Counted from the stretch's first letter, positions 1 to 6,410 are shown. The stretch: 10,558 nucleotides of DNA from an uncultured Oscillospiraceae bacterium (GCA_934561515.1 CAKTGM010000045.1:1-10558); one strand, 5' to 3'. Program-made: numbers and translations. The notes: generated by a model not told the origin, from the letters alone.

Positions 1-1
1 A

Positions 2-238
2 TCCGATGCCGTTCCCCACGAGCTGGAGAGCTGCTGGGACTGGGCGGTGAAGCGGACGGAGCTGATGCCCGCTGCCAGGCTGCGGATCGAAACTATCCCG
101 GCGGTGACACACTGCGGCCAGTGTGGACAGGATTATTCCACCGTGCCCCAAGGCCGCAGCTGTCCGTATTGCGGCAGCGAAGAGACGTGGCTGCTTCGGG
201 GCGATGAGATCAATATCAAGGAGATCGAGGCGATATGA
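2..238 (+). CDS. hypA: HypA, hydrogenase/urease nickel incorporation protein (5'-truncated by window)
   Basis: The open frame runs in from the left edge (first full codon at base 2) to TGA at 236-238, so only about the last 78 residues are present. The visible part reads SDAVPHELESCWDWAVKRTE, then a strand leading into a zinc ribbon with two CxxC pairs (CGQC and CPYC). That arrangement is the C-terminal half of HypA, which delivers nickel to the [NiFe]-hydrogenase large subunit; the four cysteines hold the structural zinc. A GTG at 47 could be mistaken for a start, but the homologous sequence continues upstream of it, so I treat the gene as truncated by the window. The N-terminal nickel-binding MHE motif of the family would lie outside and cannot be checked. 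The stop overlaps the hypB start (ATGA), so the two are translationally coupled. Family assignment is firm; the hydrogenase served is not visible. Confidence 0.9.
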   Translation, partial: SDAVPHELESCWDWAVKRTELMPAARLRIETIPAVTHCGQCGQDYSTVPQGRSCPYCGSEETWLLRGDEINIKEIEAI

Positions 239-906
239 TGGATCGATACAAGATCATTGAAGTAAAAGAGAGTGTATTCGCCAATAACGATAGGGAGGCA
301 GAGCGCGTTCGAAAGCAGCTGAAGGAGGATAAAACGTTTCTGTTGAACCTGATGTCCTCGCCCGGCAGCGGTAAGACCACCACACTGCGGCGTACTATTG
401 AGACGCTGCGGGACGATCTGAGGATCGGTGTCATGGAAGCAGATATCGACTCAGATGTGGATGCCAAAGCCATCGCGGACACCGGGGCGCGGGCTATCCA
501 ACTCCACACCGGCGGGATGTGCCATCTGGACGCAGCTATGACAGAGCAGGGGCTGCGGGAGCTGGGTACCGACGATCTGGACTTGGTGGTGCTGGAGAAT
601 GTGGGCAATCTGGTGTGTCCCGCGGAATTTGACACAGGCGCGGTGAAAAACGCCATGATCCTCTCCGTGCCGGAGGGCCACGACAAGCCCCTGAAATACC
701 CGCTCATTTTCACCGTCTGTGATGTACTGCTCATCAACAAAATCGATGTGCTGCCCTACTTTGACTTCGACATGGACAAGGTGGTGGCGTATGCCCACAT
801 GCGTAATCCGAACCTGAAGATATTTCCTATCTCCGCCAAGAGCGGCGAAGGAATGGGTGCATGGTGCGATTGGCTGCACCAGCAGGTGAAGAGCTGGCAG
901 GCATGA
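235..906 (+). CDS. hypB: HypB, hydrogenase nickel incorporation GTPase
   Basis: A 223-residue cytoplasmic SIMIBI-class GTPase that drives nickel loading into [NiFe]-hydrogenase together with HypA. Visible motifs are the P-loop SPGSGKTT (residues 42-49), the metal-site GGMCHLDA with Cys96-His97, a second metal ligand Cys128 in ENVGNLVCPAEF, the guanine-specificity NKID (168-171) and SAKSGEG (200-206). The 32-residue gap between Cys96 and Cys128 equals that between Cys166 and Cys198 of E. coli HypB, so the G-domain metal site looks intact. The N-terminal high-affinity nickel motif (CxxCGC) and any histidine-rich stretch are absent, which is common in Firmicutes. The ATG at 235 overlaps the hypA stop by four bases; the next ATG at 238 is equally possible, with GAGG at 227-230 and AAGGAG at 218-223 upstream. 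No hypC, D, E or F follows within the window. Confidence 0.95.
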   Translation: MMDRYKIIEVKESVFANNDREAERVRKQLKEDKTFLLNLMSSPGSGKTTTLRRTIETLRDDLRIGVMEADIDSDVDAKAIADTGARAIQLHTGGMCHLDAAMTEQGLRELGTDDLDLVVLENVGNLVCPAEFDTGAVKNAMILSVPEGHDKPLKYPLIFTVCDVLLINKIDVLPYFDFDMDKVVAYAHMRNPNLKIFPISAKSGEGMGAWCDWLHQQVKSWQA

Positions 907-1001
907 ATGGAGGGATCCTGCGTGCTTTGCCCATACCGTCCCCGATCGGAATGCAGGACGGTCATGCTCAAGTATTGAGTGAAGCTGCCGTTTCCAAATG
1001 A
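903..1001 (+). CDS. Possible 32-aa ORF coupled to the hypB stop
   Basis: An ATG at 903 overlaps the hypB stop as ATGA and opens a 32-codon frame ending in TGA at 999-1001, five bases before the terminator stem. The product (MNGGILRALP at its start) shows no recognisable domain, no membrane span and no cysteine motif. The overlap geometry copies the hypA-hypB junction, which is the only positive evidence. It may be the stub of a lost downstream hyp gene or chance. I do not recognise it. Confidence 0.2.
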   Translation: MNGGILRALPIPSPIGMQDGHAQVLSEAAVSK

Positions 1002-1006
1002 AAAAG

Positions 1007-1041
1007 GACCCCAAGCCGTTGTGTCGCAACGGCTTGGGGTC
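1007..1041. terminator. Bidirectional intrinsic terminator between hypB and the flavoprotein gene
   Basis: A perfect 15-bp stem (1007-1021 with 1027-1041) encloses a 5-base loop. On the plus strand it is followed by TTGCTATATTT, a weak U tract. On the minus strand the preceding AAAAAG becomes a proper U run (CTTTTTC). It sits between the ends of two convergent genes and can stop transcription from both, probably better for the minus-strand gene. Confidence 0.88.
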
Positions 1042-1084
1042 TTGCTATATTTGCGCGGTTGAGGGAAGTACTTCAGATGTTATC

Positions 1085-1627
1085 TTATTGGACTTCCTTG
1101 CCCATCTGATAGGCCTGCTCCAGTGCGGGATGCCCGGCAATCTCGCCCACACCGTTCACGCCGCCTGCAAACACTGTGCCTGCCAGCGTGCAGCGGGGGA
1201 AGCAGTCCACCCAGCCCTGCACGGCCTTCTCCGTGCCATCGAAGGTCTCCGGCGCGTCCTCCGCCGCTGTCGCCAGAAGATAGGCCTTGGTGAAGGCATA
1301 GTCGCTGTCGTACAGCGGATTGGCACGATCCAGCAGGGTCTTGAGCTGACCGCTGACGCAGTAATAGTAGACGGGCGTTGCGAATACCAGTACATCGGCG
1401 TCGTGCATTTTGGCGGTGATCGCCGCGGCGTCGTCCCTGAGGACGCAGTGTCCCAGCTCGTGACAGGCGAAGCAGCCCTTGCAGTAGCCGATTTGCTTTT
1501 CCCGCAGATATACGGTTTCCGCCTGATGACCTGCCGCCTGTGCGCCTTTGGCAAAGGCTGCTGCCAGCGTTTCGGAATTGCCGCCCTTGCGGGGACTGGA
1601 GGAAATGATCAGGACCTTTTTATTCAT
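1085..1627 (-). CDS. Flavodoxin-fold NAD(P)H:FMN reductase / iron-sulfur flavoprotein-like protein
   Basis: A 180-residue cytoplasmic protein of the NADPH-dependent FMN reductase superfamily. The N-terminus KVLIISSSPRKGGNSETL is the first strand plus the FMN-phosphate loop. PVYYYCVSGQLKTLLDR further on is the second flavin-contact segment. Between them Cys49, Cys52, Cys55 and Cys61 form CX2CX2CX5C, the compact cluster motif described for archaeal iron-sulfur flavoprotein (Isf), so a [4Fe-4S] cluster next to FMN is likely. Isf-type proteins carry electrons and some reduce oxygen or peroxide; the substrate here is unknown. The start at 1627 is chosen because AAGGAG (plus-strand 1637-1642) lies 9 bases upstream; an ATG at 1708 would add 27 residues before the conserved first strand and would overlap the promoter. 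The gene is monocistronic, divergent from the MATE gene and convergent with hypB. Confidence 0.85.
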   Translation of the reverse strand: MNKKVLIISSSPRKGGNSETLAAAFAKGAQAAGHQAETVYLREKQIGYCKGCFACHELGHCVLRDDAAAITAKMHDADVLVFATPVYYYCVSGQLKTLLDRANPLYDSDYAFTKAYLLATAAEDAPETFDGTEKAVQGWVDCFPRCTLAGTVFAGGVNGVGEIAGHPALEQAYQMGKEVQ

Positions 1628-1673
1628 CGTAAACCACTCCTTGCGTTTTGATTTCCCCTGTGATATTTTCATA

Positions 1674-1701
1674 ATAGTACCTGCACTTGGCGTTCTGTCA
1701 A
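1674..1701 (-). promoter_or_regulatory. Promoter of the iron-sulfur flavoprotein gene
   Basis: On the minus strand there is a consensus -35 TTGACA (1696-1701), 16 bases, and TACTAT (1674-1679) as -10. A second reading, TATTAT at 1671-1676, has a 19-base spacer. The start would be near 1667, giving a leader of about 40 bases before the ATG at 1627. Confidence 0.65.
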
Positions 1702-1772
1702 GATGCATTTGAAAATTTTGAGGGGTTTATGTGTGAGCTAAAGATCAATTGCTTACGATACGGAGGCGCGTC

Positions 1773-3107
1773 ATGAACCGCGATTTAACACGAGGCCCTG
1801 TCACCAAGTCCATGCTGCTGTTTGCCATCCCCATGATTTTGGGGGATCTGCTGCAGCAGTGCTATAACATCGCCGATACGCTGATCGTCGGGCAATTTCT
1901 TGGGCGCGATGCGCTTGCAGCGGTCGGCTCAGCCTTTACGCTGATGACCTTTCTGACCTCCATCATCCTCGGCCTGTGTATGGGGAGCGGCGCGCTGTTT
2001 TCCATGCGCTTTGGACAGCGGGATGAGAAGGCTCTTTGCGAGAACCTCTGCGCATCGTTTTTCTTTATCGCGCTCGTCACCGTGCTTCTGAACATCCTAT
2101 CGTTTGCCTGTCTGGACGGGCTTCGCACCTTCCTTCGGGTTCCTGGCGAGGTGTGGGGCGATATGCGCGAATACCTGTTTGTGATTTTCATGGGCATTCC
2201 CGCTGTTTTCCTATATAACTACTTCGCCTCTTTTTTGCGGGCGATCGGCAATTCCGTCATCCCGCTGGGCTTTTTGGCGGTTTCCGCTGTGCTGAATATC
2301 GCCCTCGATCTCTGGTTTGTCATCGGGTTAAGAAGAGGCGTTGCCGGAGCGGCGGAGGCGACGGTGATCGCCCAGTATGTTTCGGGGGCCGGCATCGCCG
2401 CCTTTACCCTTGCGCGCTTCCCACAGGCGCGCTCGATCTGGAAGCTCTGCTGCCTGCGGCGGGAACGCATCCGCGAGATCGTCTCCTTCTCCACGCTGAC
2501 CTGCGTGCAGCAATCGGTCATGAACCTCGGCATCCTGATGGTGCAGGGACTGGTCAACAGCTTCGGCCCTGTTGTGATGGCCGCCTTTGCCGCCGCTGTG
2601 AAAATCGACGCCTTTGCCTATATGCCGGTGCAGGACTTCGGCAACGCCTTTTCCACCTTTATTGCGCAGAATTACGGCGCAAAAGAGAGCGCGCGGATAC
2701 GCGCGGGGCTAAAAAGCGCCGTGTGCATTTCCATGGCCTTCTGCGTGGTCATATCCGCGTTCGTCTTCATATTTGCAAGACCCCTTATGGCGATTTTTGT
2801 GGACGCCGGAGAAACCGAAGTCATTCTGGAAGGCGTGCGGTATCTGCGCATCGAGGGCGCGTTTTACTGCGGCATCGGCTGCCTGTTCCTGCTCTATGGC
2901 TTGTATCGTGCGTTGGGAAAGCCGGGCATGAGCGTAGTGCTTACGGTCATCTCGCTGGGCACCCGTGTCGCGCTGGCCTATCTGCTGTCCGCGATCCCTG
3001 CCATCGGTGTTGTCGGCATCTGGTGGTCGGTCCCGATCGGCTGGGCCTTGGCAGATCTGACGGGCTTATTCTACTACAGAGCCCGAAAGAAAGAGCTTCT
3101 TGCTTGA
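1773..3107 (+). CDS. MATE family multidrug/cation efflux transporter
   Basis: A 444-residue inner-membrane protein of the multidrug and toxic compound extrusion family, which exports cationic drugs or metabolites in exchange for Na+ or H+. The family opening is clear: TRGPVTKSMLLFAIPMILGD followed by LLQQCYNIADTLIVGQFLG. The second half repeats the pattern (VQQSVMNLGILMVQGLVNSF), consistent with two six-helix bundles and about 12 spans. Length is normal for the family. The ATG at 1773 has GGAGG at 1762-1766 six bases upstream; a TTG at 1749 in the same frame has no such site. I see no convincing promoter in the 145-base divergent gap to the flavoprotein gene and no regulator gene beside it. 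Substrate cannot be predicted from sequence. No frameshift or missing segment was noticed. Confidence 0.92.
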   Translation: MNRDLTRGPVTKSMLLFAIPMILGDLLQQCYNIADTLIVGQFLGRDALAAVGSAFTLMTFLTSIILGLCMGSGALFSMRFGQRDEKALCENLCASFFFIALVTVLLNILSFACLDGLRTFLRVPGEVWGDMREYLFVIFMGIPAVFLYNYFASFLRAIGNSVIPLGFLAVSAVLNIALDLWFVIGLRRGVAGAAEATVIAQYVSGAGIAAFTLARFPQARSIWKLCCLRRERIREIVSFSTLTCVQQSVMNLGILMVQGLVNSFGPVVMAAFAAAVKIDAFAYMPVQDFGNAFSTFIAQNYGAKESARIRAGLKSAVCISMAFCVVISAFVFIFARPLMAIFVDAGETEVILEGVRYLRIEGAFYCGIGCLFLLYGLYRALGKPGMSVVLTVISLGTRVALAYLLSAIPAIGVVGIWWSVPIGWALADLTGLFYYRARKKELLA

Positions 3108-3311
3108 ACCGCGGCAGAAATGCGTGGTGCTTTTCAGCAGTACTGGGAGTAAGGCGCTCCCGGTTCTCCGGAGATGCCCCTGCGCCGGCTTGAAGCCCGG
3201 CGTGAAGCGCATCAGATTCTGTGCGTCCGGCGCAGCCCCCTCGTCCTCGCTTGGCTATGGGGGAATATCACGAACGGGCGGCGGATTTTTGCGGATTTTT
3301 TGTTTCTTTTG
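3108..3311. other. Non-coding gap rich in short inverted repeats
   Basis: About 200 bases between the MATE stop and the yitT promoter hold no gene I can support. Several short dyads lie close together: GGGAG/CTCCC (3145-3149 and 3157-3161), CTCCGGAG (3166-3173), CGCCGG/CCGGCG (3183-3188 and 3197-3202), TGCGCCGG/CCGGCGCA (3181-3188 and 3227-3234) and CCCCC/GGGGG (3236-3240 and 3259-3263). The third and fourth share one left arm, so they are mutually exclusive. None is followed directly by a U run. Confidence 0.5.
3281..3300. repeat. Tandem 10-mer GCGGATTTTT, two copies
   Basis: GCGGATTTTT occurs at 3281-3290 and again at 3291-3300, head to tail and identical, just upstream of the yitT -35 box. 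It starts a T-rich tract to 3310 that could act as an UP-like element. No dyad is attached to it. Confidence 0.8.
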
Positions 3312-3340
3312 TTGCATAACAGCCGCTTGTGCGTTACAAT
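3312..3340 (+). promoter_or_regulatory. Promoter of the first yitT-family gene
   Basis: TTGCAT (3312-3317), a 17-base spacer and TACAAT (3335-3340) give 4/6 and 5/6 matches to the sigma-A consensus. The start would be near 3347, about 36 bases ahead of the ATG at 3383. Confidence 0.7.
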
Positions 3341-3382
3341 AGTGCGGCGAAAGGTTTCATTACAACAAACAGGAGACACGAT

Positions 3383-4258
3383 ATGATATCCAAATCCGCT
3401 CTCAAAGAATTTGTGCTCATCACGTTCGGCACGGTGGTCATCACCGCCGGTGTGTTCTTTTTCATGCAGCCGGCGAGCCTTGCGATGGGCAGCGTGGCGG
3501 GCCTTGCCGTCGTGCTGCAGCAGTTTGTGCCGCTGAGCGTTGCAGCGATCGCGCTGATCGTGAACATCATCCTGCTGCTGCTCGGCTTTTTGCTGGTGGG
3601 GCGGGAGTTCGTCGGCAAGACGATCTATGCCGCAATTCTGATGCCCGTGCTGCTCGGCATTCTTGAGCTGCTGCTGCCGAACAACCAGTCCATGACGAAC
3701 GACGCCTTTATCGATATGCTTTGCAGCGTGCTTCTCATCAGCTTCGGGCAGTCGATCCTCTTCGGGCAGAACGCCTCCTCCGGCGGGCTCGACATCGTGG
3801 GCAAGATCCTCAACAAGTTCTTCCGCATGGATATCGGCAAGGCGATCTCGGCGGTCGGCATGGCAATCGCGCTGTCCTCCGCGCTCGTGTACGACAAGAA
3901 AACCCTCGTTCTCAGCGTGCTGGGAACGTATCTCGGCGGCATCGTGCTCGACTATTTCATCTTCGGCACGAACACCAAGCGCAAGGTCTGCATCATCTCG
4001 CAGTACAAACAGGAGGACATCCTCAACTTCCTGCTCGAAACGATCCACTCCGGCGCGACGCTCTACGACGCGCAGGGCGCTTACGGCGGCTTTTCCGGCA
4101 AGGAGATCGTGACCATCGTGGATAAAAACGAGTACCGCCTGCTGATGAACTTCATCGGCAAGTGCGACCCCGCCGCCTTTGTCACGGTCTACACCGTGAG
4201 CGAGGTGCTCTATCAGCCCAAGCCCAAGCCGCAATTGCAAAAGGAGCGCAAAAACTGA
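3383..4258 (+). CDS. YitT family membrane protein with C-terminal DUF2179 domain
   Basis: A 291-residue integral membrane protein. Residues 9-195 hold about five hydrophobic spans with the family signature NASSGGLDIVGKILNK (130-145). Residues about 200-277 form a soluble DUF2179 domain ending in the segment FVTVYTVSEV. This is the usual full-length YitT architecture; the biochemical role of the family is not established, though transport or small-molecule sensing is often suspected. The ATG at 3383 has AGGAG (3371-3375) seven bases upstream; a GTG at 3329 would lie in the promoter. The tail is lysine- and proline-rich (QPKPKPQLQKERKN). No terminator separates it from the 39-aa ORF at 4305, so readthrough into the GNAT gene is possible. 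A shorter paralogue lacking DUF2179 lies at 6411. Confidence 0.88.
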   Translation: MISKSALKEFVLITFGTVVITAGVFFFMQPASLAMGSVAGLAVVLQQFVPLSVAAIALIVNIILLLLGFLLVGREFVGKTIYAAILMPVLLGILELLLPNNQSMTNDAFIDMLCSVLLISFGQSILFGQNASSGGLDIVGKILNKFFRMDIGKAISAVGMAIALSSALVYDKKTLVLSVLGTYLGGIVLDYFIFGTNTKRKVCIISQYKQEDILNFLLETIHSGATLYDAQGAYGGFSGKEIVTIVDKNEYRLLMNFIGKCDPAAFVTVYTVSEVLYQPKPKPQLQKERKN

Positions 4259-4304
4259 GCGATCGATTCAAAACGCACGCTGATTTTTGAAAGCGAGGTA
4301 TACC

Positions 4305-4424
4305 ATGAAGCACATCGATATCCACGGCATCCTCAATATGGAGCTCGTGCGGGGTGGGATCTCAGAGCGCTTTCCCGGCGATATCCGTATCATGCCAAAC
4401 GGCGAAAGGTGGCTCGTCAGATGA
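4305..4424 (+). CDS. Small 39-aa ORF translationally coupled to the GNAT gene
   Basis: ATG at 4305 opens a 39-codon frame closed by TGA at 4422-4424, whose last bases overlap the GNAT start as ATGA (4421-4424). A weak GCGAGG (4293-4298) precedes it. The product begins MKHIDIHGILNMELVRGG and ends with PNGERWLVR. It is soluble, without cysteines, and reads like an ordered N-terminal piece of a protein rather than random translation, but I do not recognise a family. It may be a leader peptide that feeds ribosomes into the GNAT gene, or the remnant of a truncated gene. Reality is supported only by the overlap and plausible composition. Confidence 0.4.
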   Translation: MKHIDIHGILNMELVRGGISERFPGDIRIMPNGERWLVR

Positions 4425-4942
4425 ATAATAGCATGTTCGTTGAGGCGACCGCGGCCGATGCGCTGACCATTATTGGCTTGCGGCGCAGAATATGGGACAC
4501 GACATATAGAGGCATCTATCCCGACAGCATGATAGATGATTTTGATTGGGATTGGCACAAGGAGAGAGAGCTGTCAAGAATTCATCTTCCCGCATATTCC
4601 GTGTACCTGATTCGAAAAGATGGTCGGGCTATCGGTTATCTGACGATGCATCAGGCTGATGAGATCGTCTTGCAGTCCCTATACATTCTTTCTGAATACC
4701 AGCGGCAGGGAATCGGTCGGATCGCATTTGATTTTATCAAAGAATACTGCAAGGAACAGCACGCGGAGTCTTTTATTTGCCAATGTGTTCCCGATAACCT
4801 TAATGCCCGCGTGTTCTATGAGAAAATGGGCGGGCAGGTAATCGGAGAGGATTTGGCGAATGAAGAACGATGGCAGAACTCGGTCACCTATCGATTTTTG
4901 CTGACAGATGAATCCCCTGCGGGGTTGACAACTTTGAATTGA
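4421..4942 (+). CDS. GNAT family N-acetyltransferase
   Basis: A 173-residue cytoplasmic acetyl-CoA-dependent acyltransferase. It starts with an acidic substrate-side half (LRRRIWDTTYRGIYPDSMID). The strand VLQSLYILSEYQRQGIGRIA (83-102) follows, with the Q/RxxGxG pyrophosphate loop QRQGIG (94-99). PDNLNARVFYEKMGG (124-138) is the classical motif B with the asparagine and tyrosine expected near the CoA thiol. Length is normal. Acceptor is unknown; small amines, amino acids or protein N-termini are possible. The start at 4421 overlaps the preceding small ORF as ATGA, and AAAGG at 4405-4409 may assist. Base composition is clearly different from the neighbours: two sampled 60-base lines (4501, 4681) each have about 42% G+C, against about 65% in a line of yitT (3841). 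This suggests recent acquisition. Confidence 0.88.
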   Translation: MNNSMFVEATAADALTIIGLRRRIWDTTYRGIYPDSMIDDFDWDWHKERELSRIHLPAYSVYLIRKDGRAIGYLTMHQADEIVLQSLYILSEYQRQGIGRIAFDFIKEYCKEQHAESFICQCVPDNLNARVFYEKMGGQVIGEDLANEERWQNSVTYRFLLTDESPAGLTTLN

Positions 4943-4966
4943 CAGAACGGGAAAAGGAGGAACCAT

Positions 4967-5443
4967 ATGTTTCGGCCAATCAGAAAGAGAAAAAACGAGA
5001 TCAGCAGGGACGCGGCGGAAGCGCTGCTTCGTGAAAGCCGGCGGGGCGTTCTCGCGGTGAACGGGGAGGACGGCTACCCCTATGCGATTCCCGTGAACTA
5101 TTTTTACGATGCGGCAGCGCAGAAGATCTATTTTCACGGCGCGCGGGCGGGGTACAAGGTCGATGCCCTCAAAAAGAGCGATAAGGTCTGCTTCACGGTT
5201 TATGGAAATGAAACCGTGAGGGAAGAGGCGTGGGCGCCGTTCGTGCGCAGCGTCGTTGTATTTGGCAGATGCCGCCTGCTTGATGGCGGTACAGACACGA
5301 TGGCGCTTTTAAAGCGCTTCGTGATGAAATACTATCCCAGCGAACAGCTGGCGGAAGAAGAGATCGCACGCTCGGGAAGGGCGGTGCAGCTCTTTGAGAT
5401 AACGATCGAGCACCTCAGCGGGAAAGAGGTTCAGGAGCGGTAA
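4967..5443 (+). CDS. Pyridoxamine 5'-phosphate oxidase-fold protein (NimA/Pyridox_ox_2-like)
   Basis: A 158-residue split-barrel flavin-binding protein. The segment RGVLAVNGEDGYPYAIPVNY followed by KIYFHGARAGYKVDALKKSD and KVCFTVYG is the typical core of the Pyridox_ox_2 family. That family includes the nitroimidazole reductase NimA and many anaerobe proteins of unknown substrate. FMN or FAD is probably bound between barrels of a dimer. Nothing here proves nitroimidazole resistance; a general flavin- or heme-linked reductase is equally possible. ATG at 4967 has a perfect AGGAGG (4955-4960) six bases upstream. It lies 24 bases after the GNAT stop with no terminator between, so the two may be cotranscribed, although its G+C content is back to the local norm. 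It ends before the terminator at 5467. Confidence 0.85.
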   Translation: MFRPIRKRKNEISRDAAEALLRESRRGVLAVNGEDGYPYAIPVNYFYDAAAQKIYFHGARAGYKVDALKKSDKVCFTVYGNETVREEAWAPFVRSVVVFGRCRLLDGGTDTMALLKRFVMKYYPSEQLAEEEIARSGRAVQLFEITIEHLSGKEVQER

Positions 5444-5466
5444 CGAAGTTCGCTCAAACGCAAATT

Positions 5467-5497
5467 AAGCCCTGCGCTGCTTTGCAGCGCAGGGCTT
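5467..5497. terminator. Bidirectional terminator between the PNPOx-like and merR genes
   Basis: A perfect 14-bp stem (5467-5480 with 5484-5497) closes on a TTT loop. Both flanks have only short T stretches (GCATCGTTT on plus, AATTTGCGTTT on minus), so U tracts are weak, but the position between two convergent gene ends fits a shared terminator. Confidence 0.78.
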
Positions 5498-5512
5498 GCA
5501 TCGTTTCATGCG

Positions 5513-6328
5513 CTATTCGACGTAGAACATGATCTTGGTGATGTACTCGGATTCGTTGCCGGTGGAGAGATAGTCGTTGATCGCAAACTCGTAAGCGTCG
5601 GAGACGATTTTGAGCCGATGAGCGCGGCAGTATGCCAAAAGGCGCTCGTAGGCCGTCCCGATGGAGAGATAGTCGCCCGTGTGGTGCGTGACCGCACAGC
5701 GCCCGGCGGGCAGCTTGACAACGCCCGGAGCGCGGCTTTTTTCAATGGGCAGAAAGGCGAAGGAGGCCTCGGTACAGCGCCCCTCCTGTATGCGCGAGAG
5801 CGGCACGATCGCCCCGCTCTGGAAGAAAACGGGGAGCTGCTCCCTGAACGAGCGGACAAAGCACTGCTTGGTGGCGATGCTGACCGCCTCGAGCGTATGG
5901 GGCGAAGCAACCTCTTGCAGCAGAAGATACTGCCCCTTTACCGCTTCAACGCTCACCTCGCCGCTTGCGCCGCGGAGGGAGGAGGTCTGCTCAAGCTGCG
6001 CGCAGCGGTGCGCCACGCGGCTTTTGATGAGCTGCAAGTCCCTGATCTGCCGGTCGATGATGGCGAGCTGCCTGCGCAGCGCGATGAGGGAGGTATCGAG
6101 CGTGTAGCGCTTCATGTGCGCCCTGATCTCGTCGAGGGAAAAGCCGAAGCGCTTCATGATGCAGATCGTGTCCAGATAGTCGAGCTGCGCGGCGCTGTAG
6201 TAGCGGTAGCCGTTCTCGGGGTCTACATAGGCCGGACGGAAAAGGCCGATCTTGTCGTAAAAAATCAAGGTCTGGCGGGAAATATTCTGATGCTTTGCGA
6301 TCTCGCCAATCGTAAACAGATTGTTCAT
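5513..6328 (-). CDS. MerR family transcriptional regulator with GyrI-like effector domain
   Basis: A 271-residue DNA-binding protein. Residues 5-72 are a full MerR winged helix (FTIGEIAKHQNISRQTLIFY, then IGLFRPAYVDPENGYRYYS). Residues about 75-115 form the dimerising coiled coil. From about residue 128 to the end there is a GyrI/SOUL-like small-molecule-binding domain, as in BmrR and TipA-type multidrug sensors. There is no cysteine metal-binding pattern at the end of the coiled coil, so an organic ligand is likelier than a metal. The ATG at 6328 has AAGGAG (plus-strand 6335-6340) six bases upstream; an in-frame extension to 6613 would run through the divergent promoter and the start of the next gene. 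It is divergently transcribed from the short yitT gene, whose promoter has the 19-base spacer MerR proteins act on, so that gene is its likely target. Confidence 0.9.
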   Translation of the reverse strand: MNNLFTIGEIAKHQNISRQTLIFYDKIGLFRPAYVDPENGYRYYSAAQLDYLDTICIMKRFGFSLDEIRAHMKRYTLDTSLIALRRQLAIIDRQIRDLQLIKSRVAHRCAQLEQTSSLRGASGEVSVEAVKGQYLLLQEVASPHTLEAVSIATKQCFVRSFREQLPVFFQSGAIVPLSRIQEGRCTEASFAFLPIEKSRAPGVVKLPAGRCAVTHHTGDYLSIGTAYERLLAYCRAHRLKIVSDAYEFAINDYLSTGNESEYITKIMFYVE

Positions 6329-6338
6329 AAAAAACTCC

Positions 6339-6369
6339 TTGACCTTATGCTTACTATACAGTTTATGAT
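6339..6369 (+). promoter_or_regulatory. MerR-type promoter of the short yitT gene (19-base spacer)
   Basis: TTGACC (6339-6344) and TATGAT (6364-6369) are separated by 19 bases instead of 17. This is the overlong spacing that MerR-family activators correct by twisting the DNA. The spacer contains ACT-ATAC-AGT (6353-6362) and a TTATG direct repeat (6345-6349, 6363-6367), possible contacts for the regulator. The -10 lies in the 10-bp palindrome TATGATCATA (6364-6373). Confidence 0.72.
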
Positions 6370-6396
6370 CATAGCATGAGATCCAAAATACATCAA
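6368..6396 (-). promoter_or_regulatory. Promoter of the merR gene, sharing the palindromic -10
   Basis: On the minus strand TTGATG (6391-6396), a 17-base spacer and TATGAT (6368-6373) form a usual sigma-A promoter. Its -10 overlaps that of the opposing yitT promoter through TATGATCATA, so the two promoters face each other and cannot be open together. The -35 touches the yitT Shine-Dalgarno at 6396. Confidence 0.62.
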
Positions 6397-6410
6397 GGAG
6401 GAAAAACAAG

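Noticed and set aside
1754..1759. TACGAT as a -10 box for the MATE gene
   Set aside because: Transcription would start inside or after the Shine-Dalgarno at 1762-1766, leaving no usable leader.
1749..1772. TTG start giving a longer MATE protein
   Set aside because: No ribosome binding site upstream, whereas ATG 1773 has GGAGG at ideal distance and matches the family N-terminus.
3118..3159. Frame reading KCVVLFSSTGSKAL, reminiscent of the start of DUF3343-type small proteins
   Set aside because: The similarity stops after about 14 residues, the expected proline-arginine and cysteine-glycine motifs do not appear in any frame, and there is no ribosome binding site. Chance or a very decayed remnant.
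3212..4240. 342-codon open frame antisense to the first yitT gene
   Set aside because: Low-complexity His/Asp/Glu composition and no ribosome binding site; it mirrors the codon bias of the sense YitT frame.
4925..4930. Perfect TTGACA ahead of the PNPOx-like gene
   Set aside because: No -10-like hexamer lies 16-19 bases downstream (GC-rich ACGGGAAAAG there), and the site is in the final codons of the GNAT gene.
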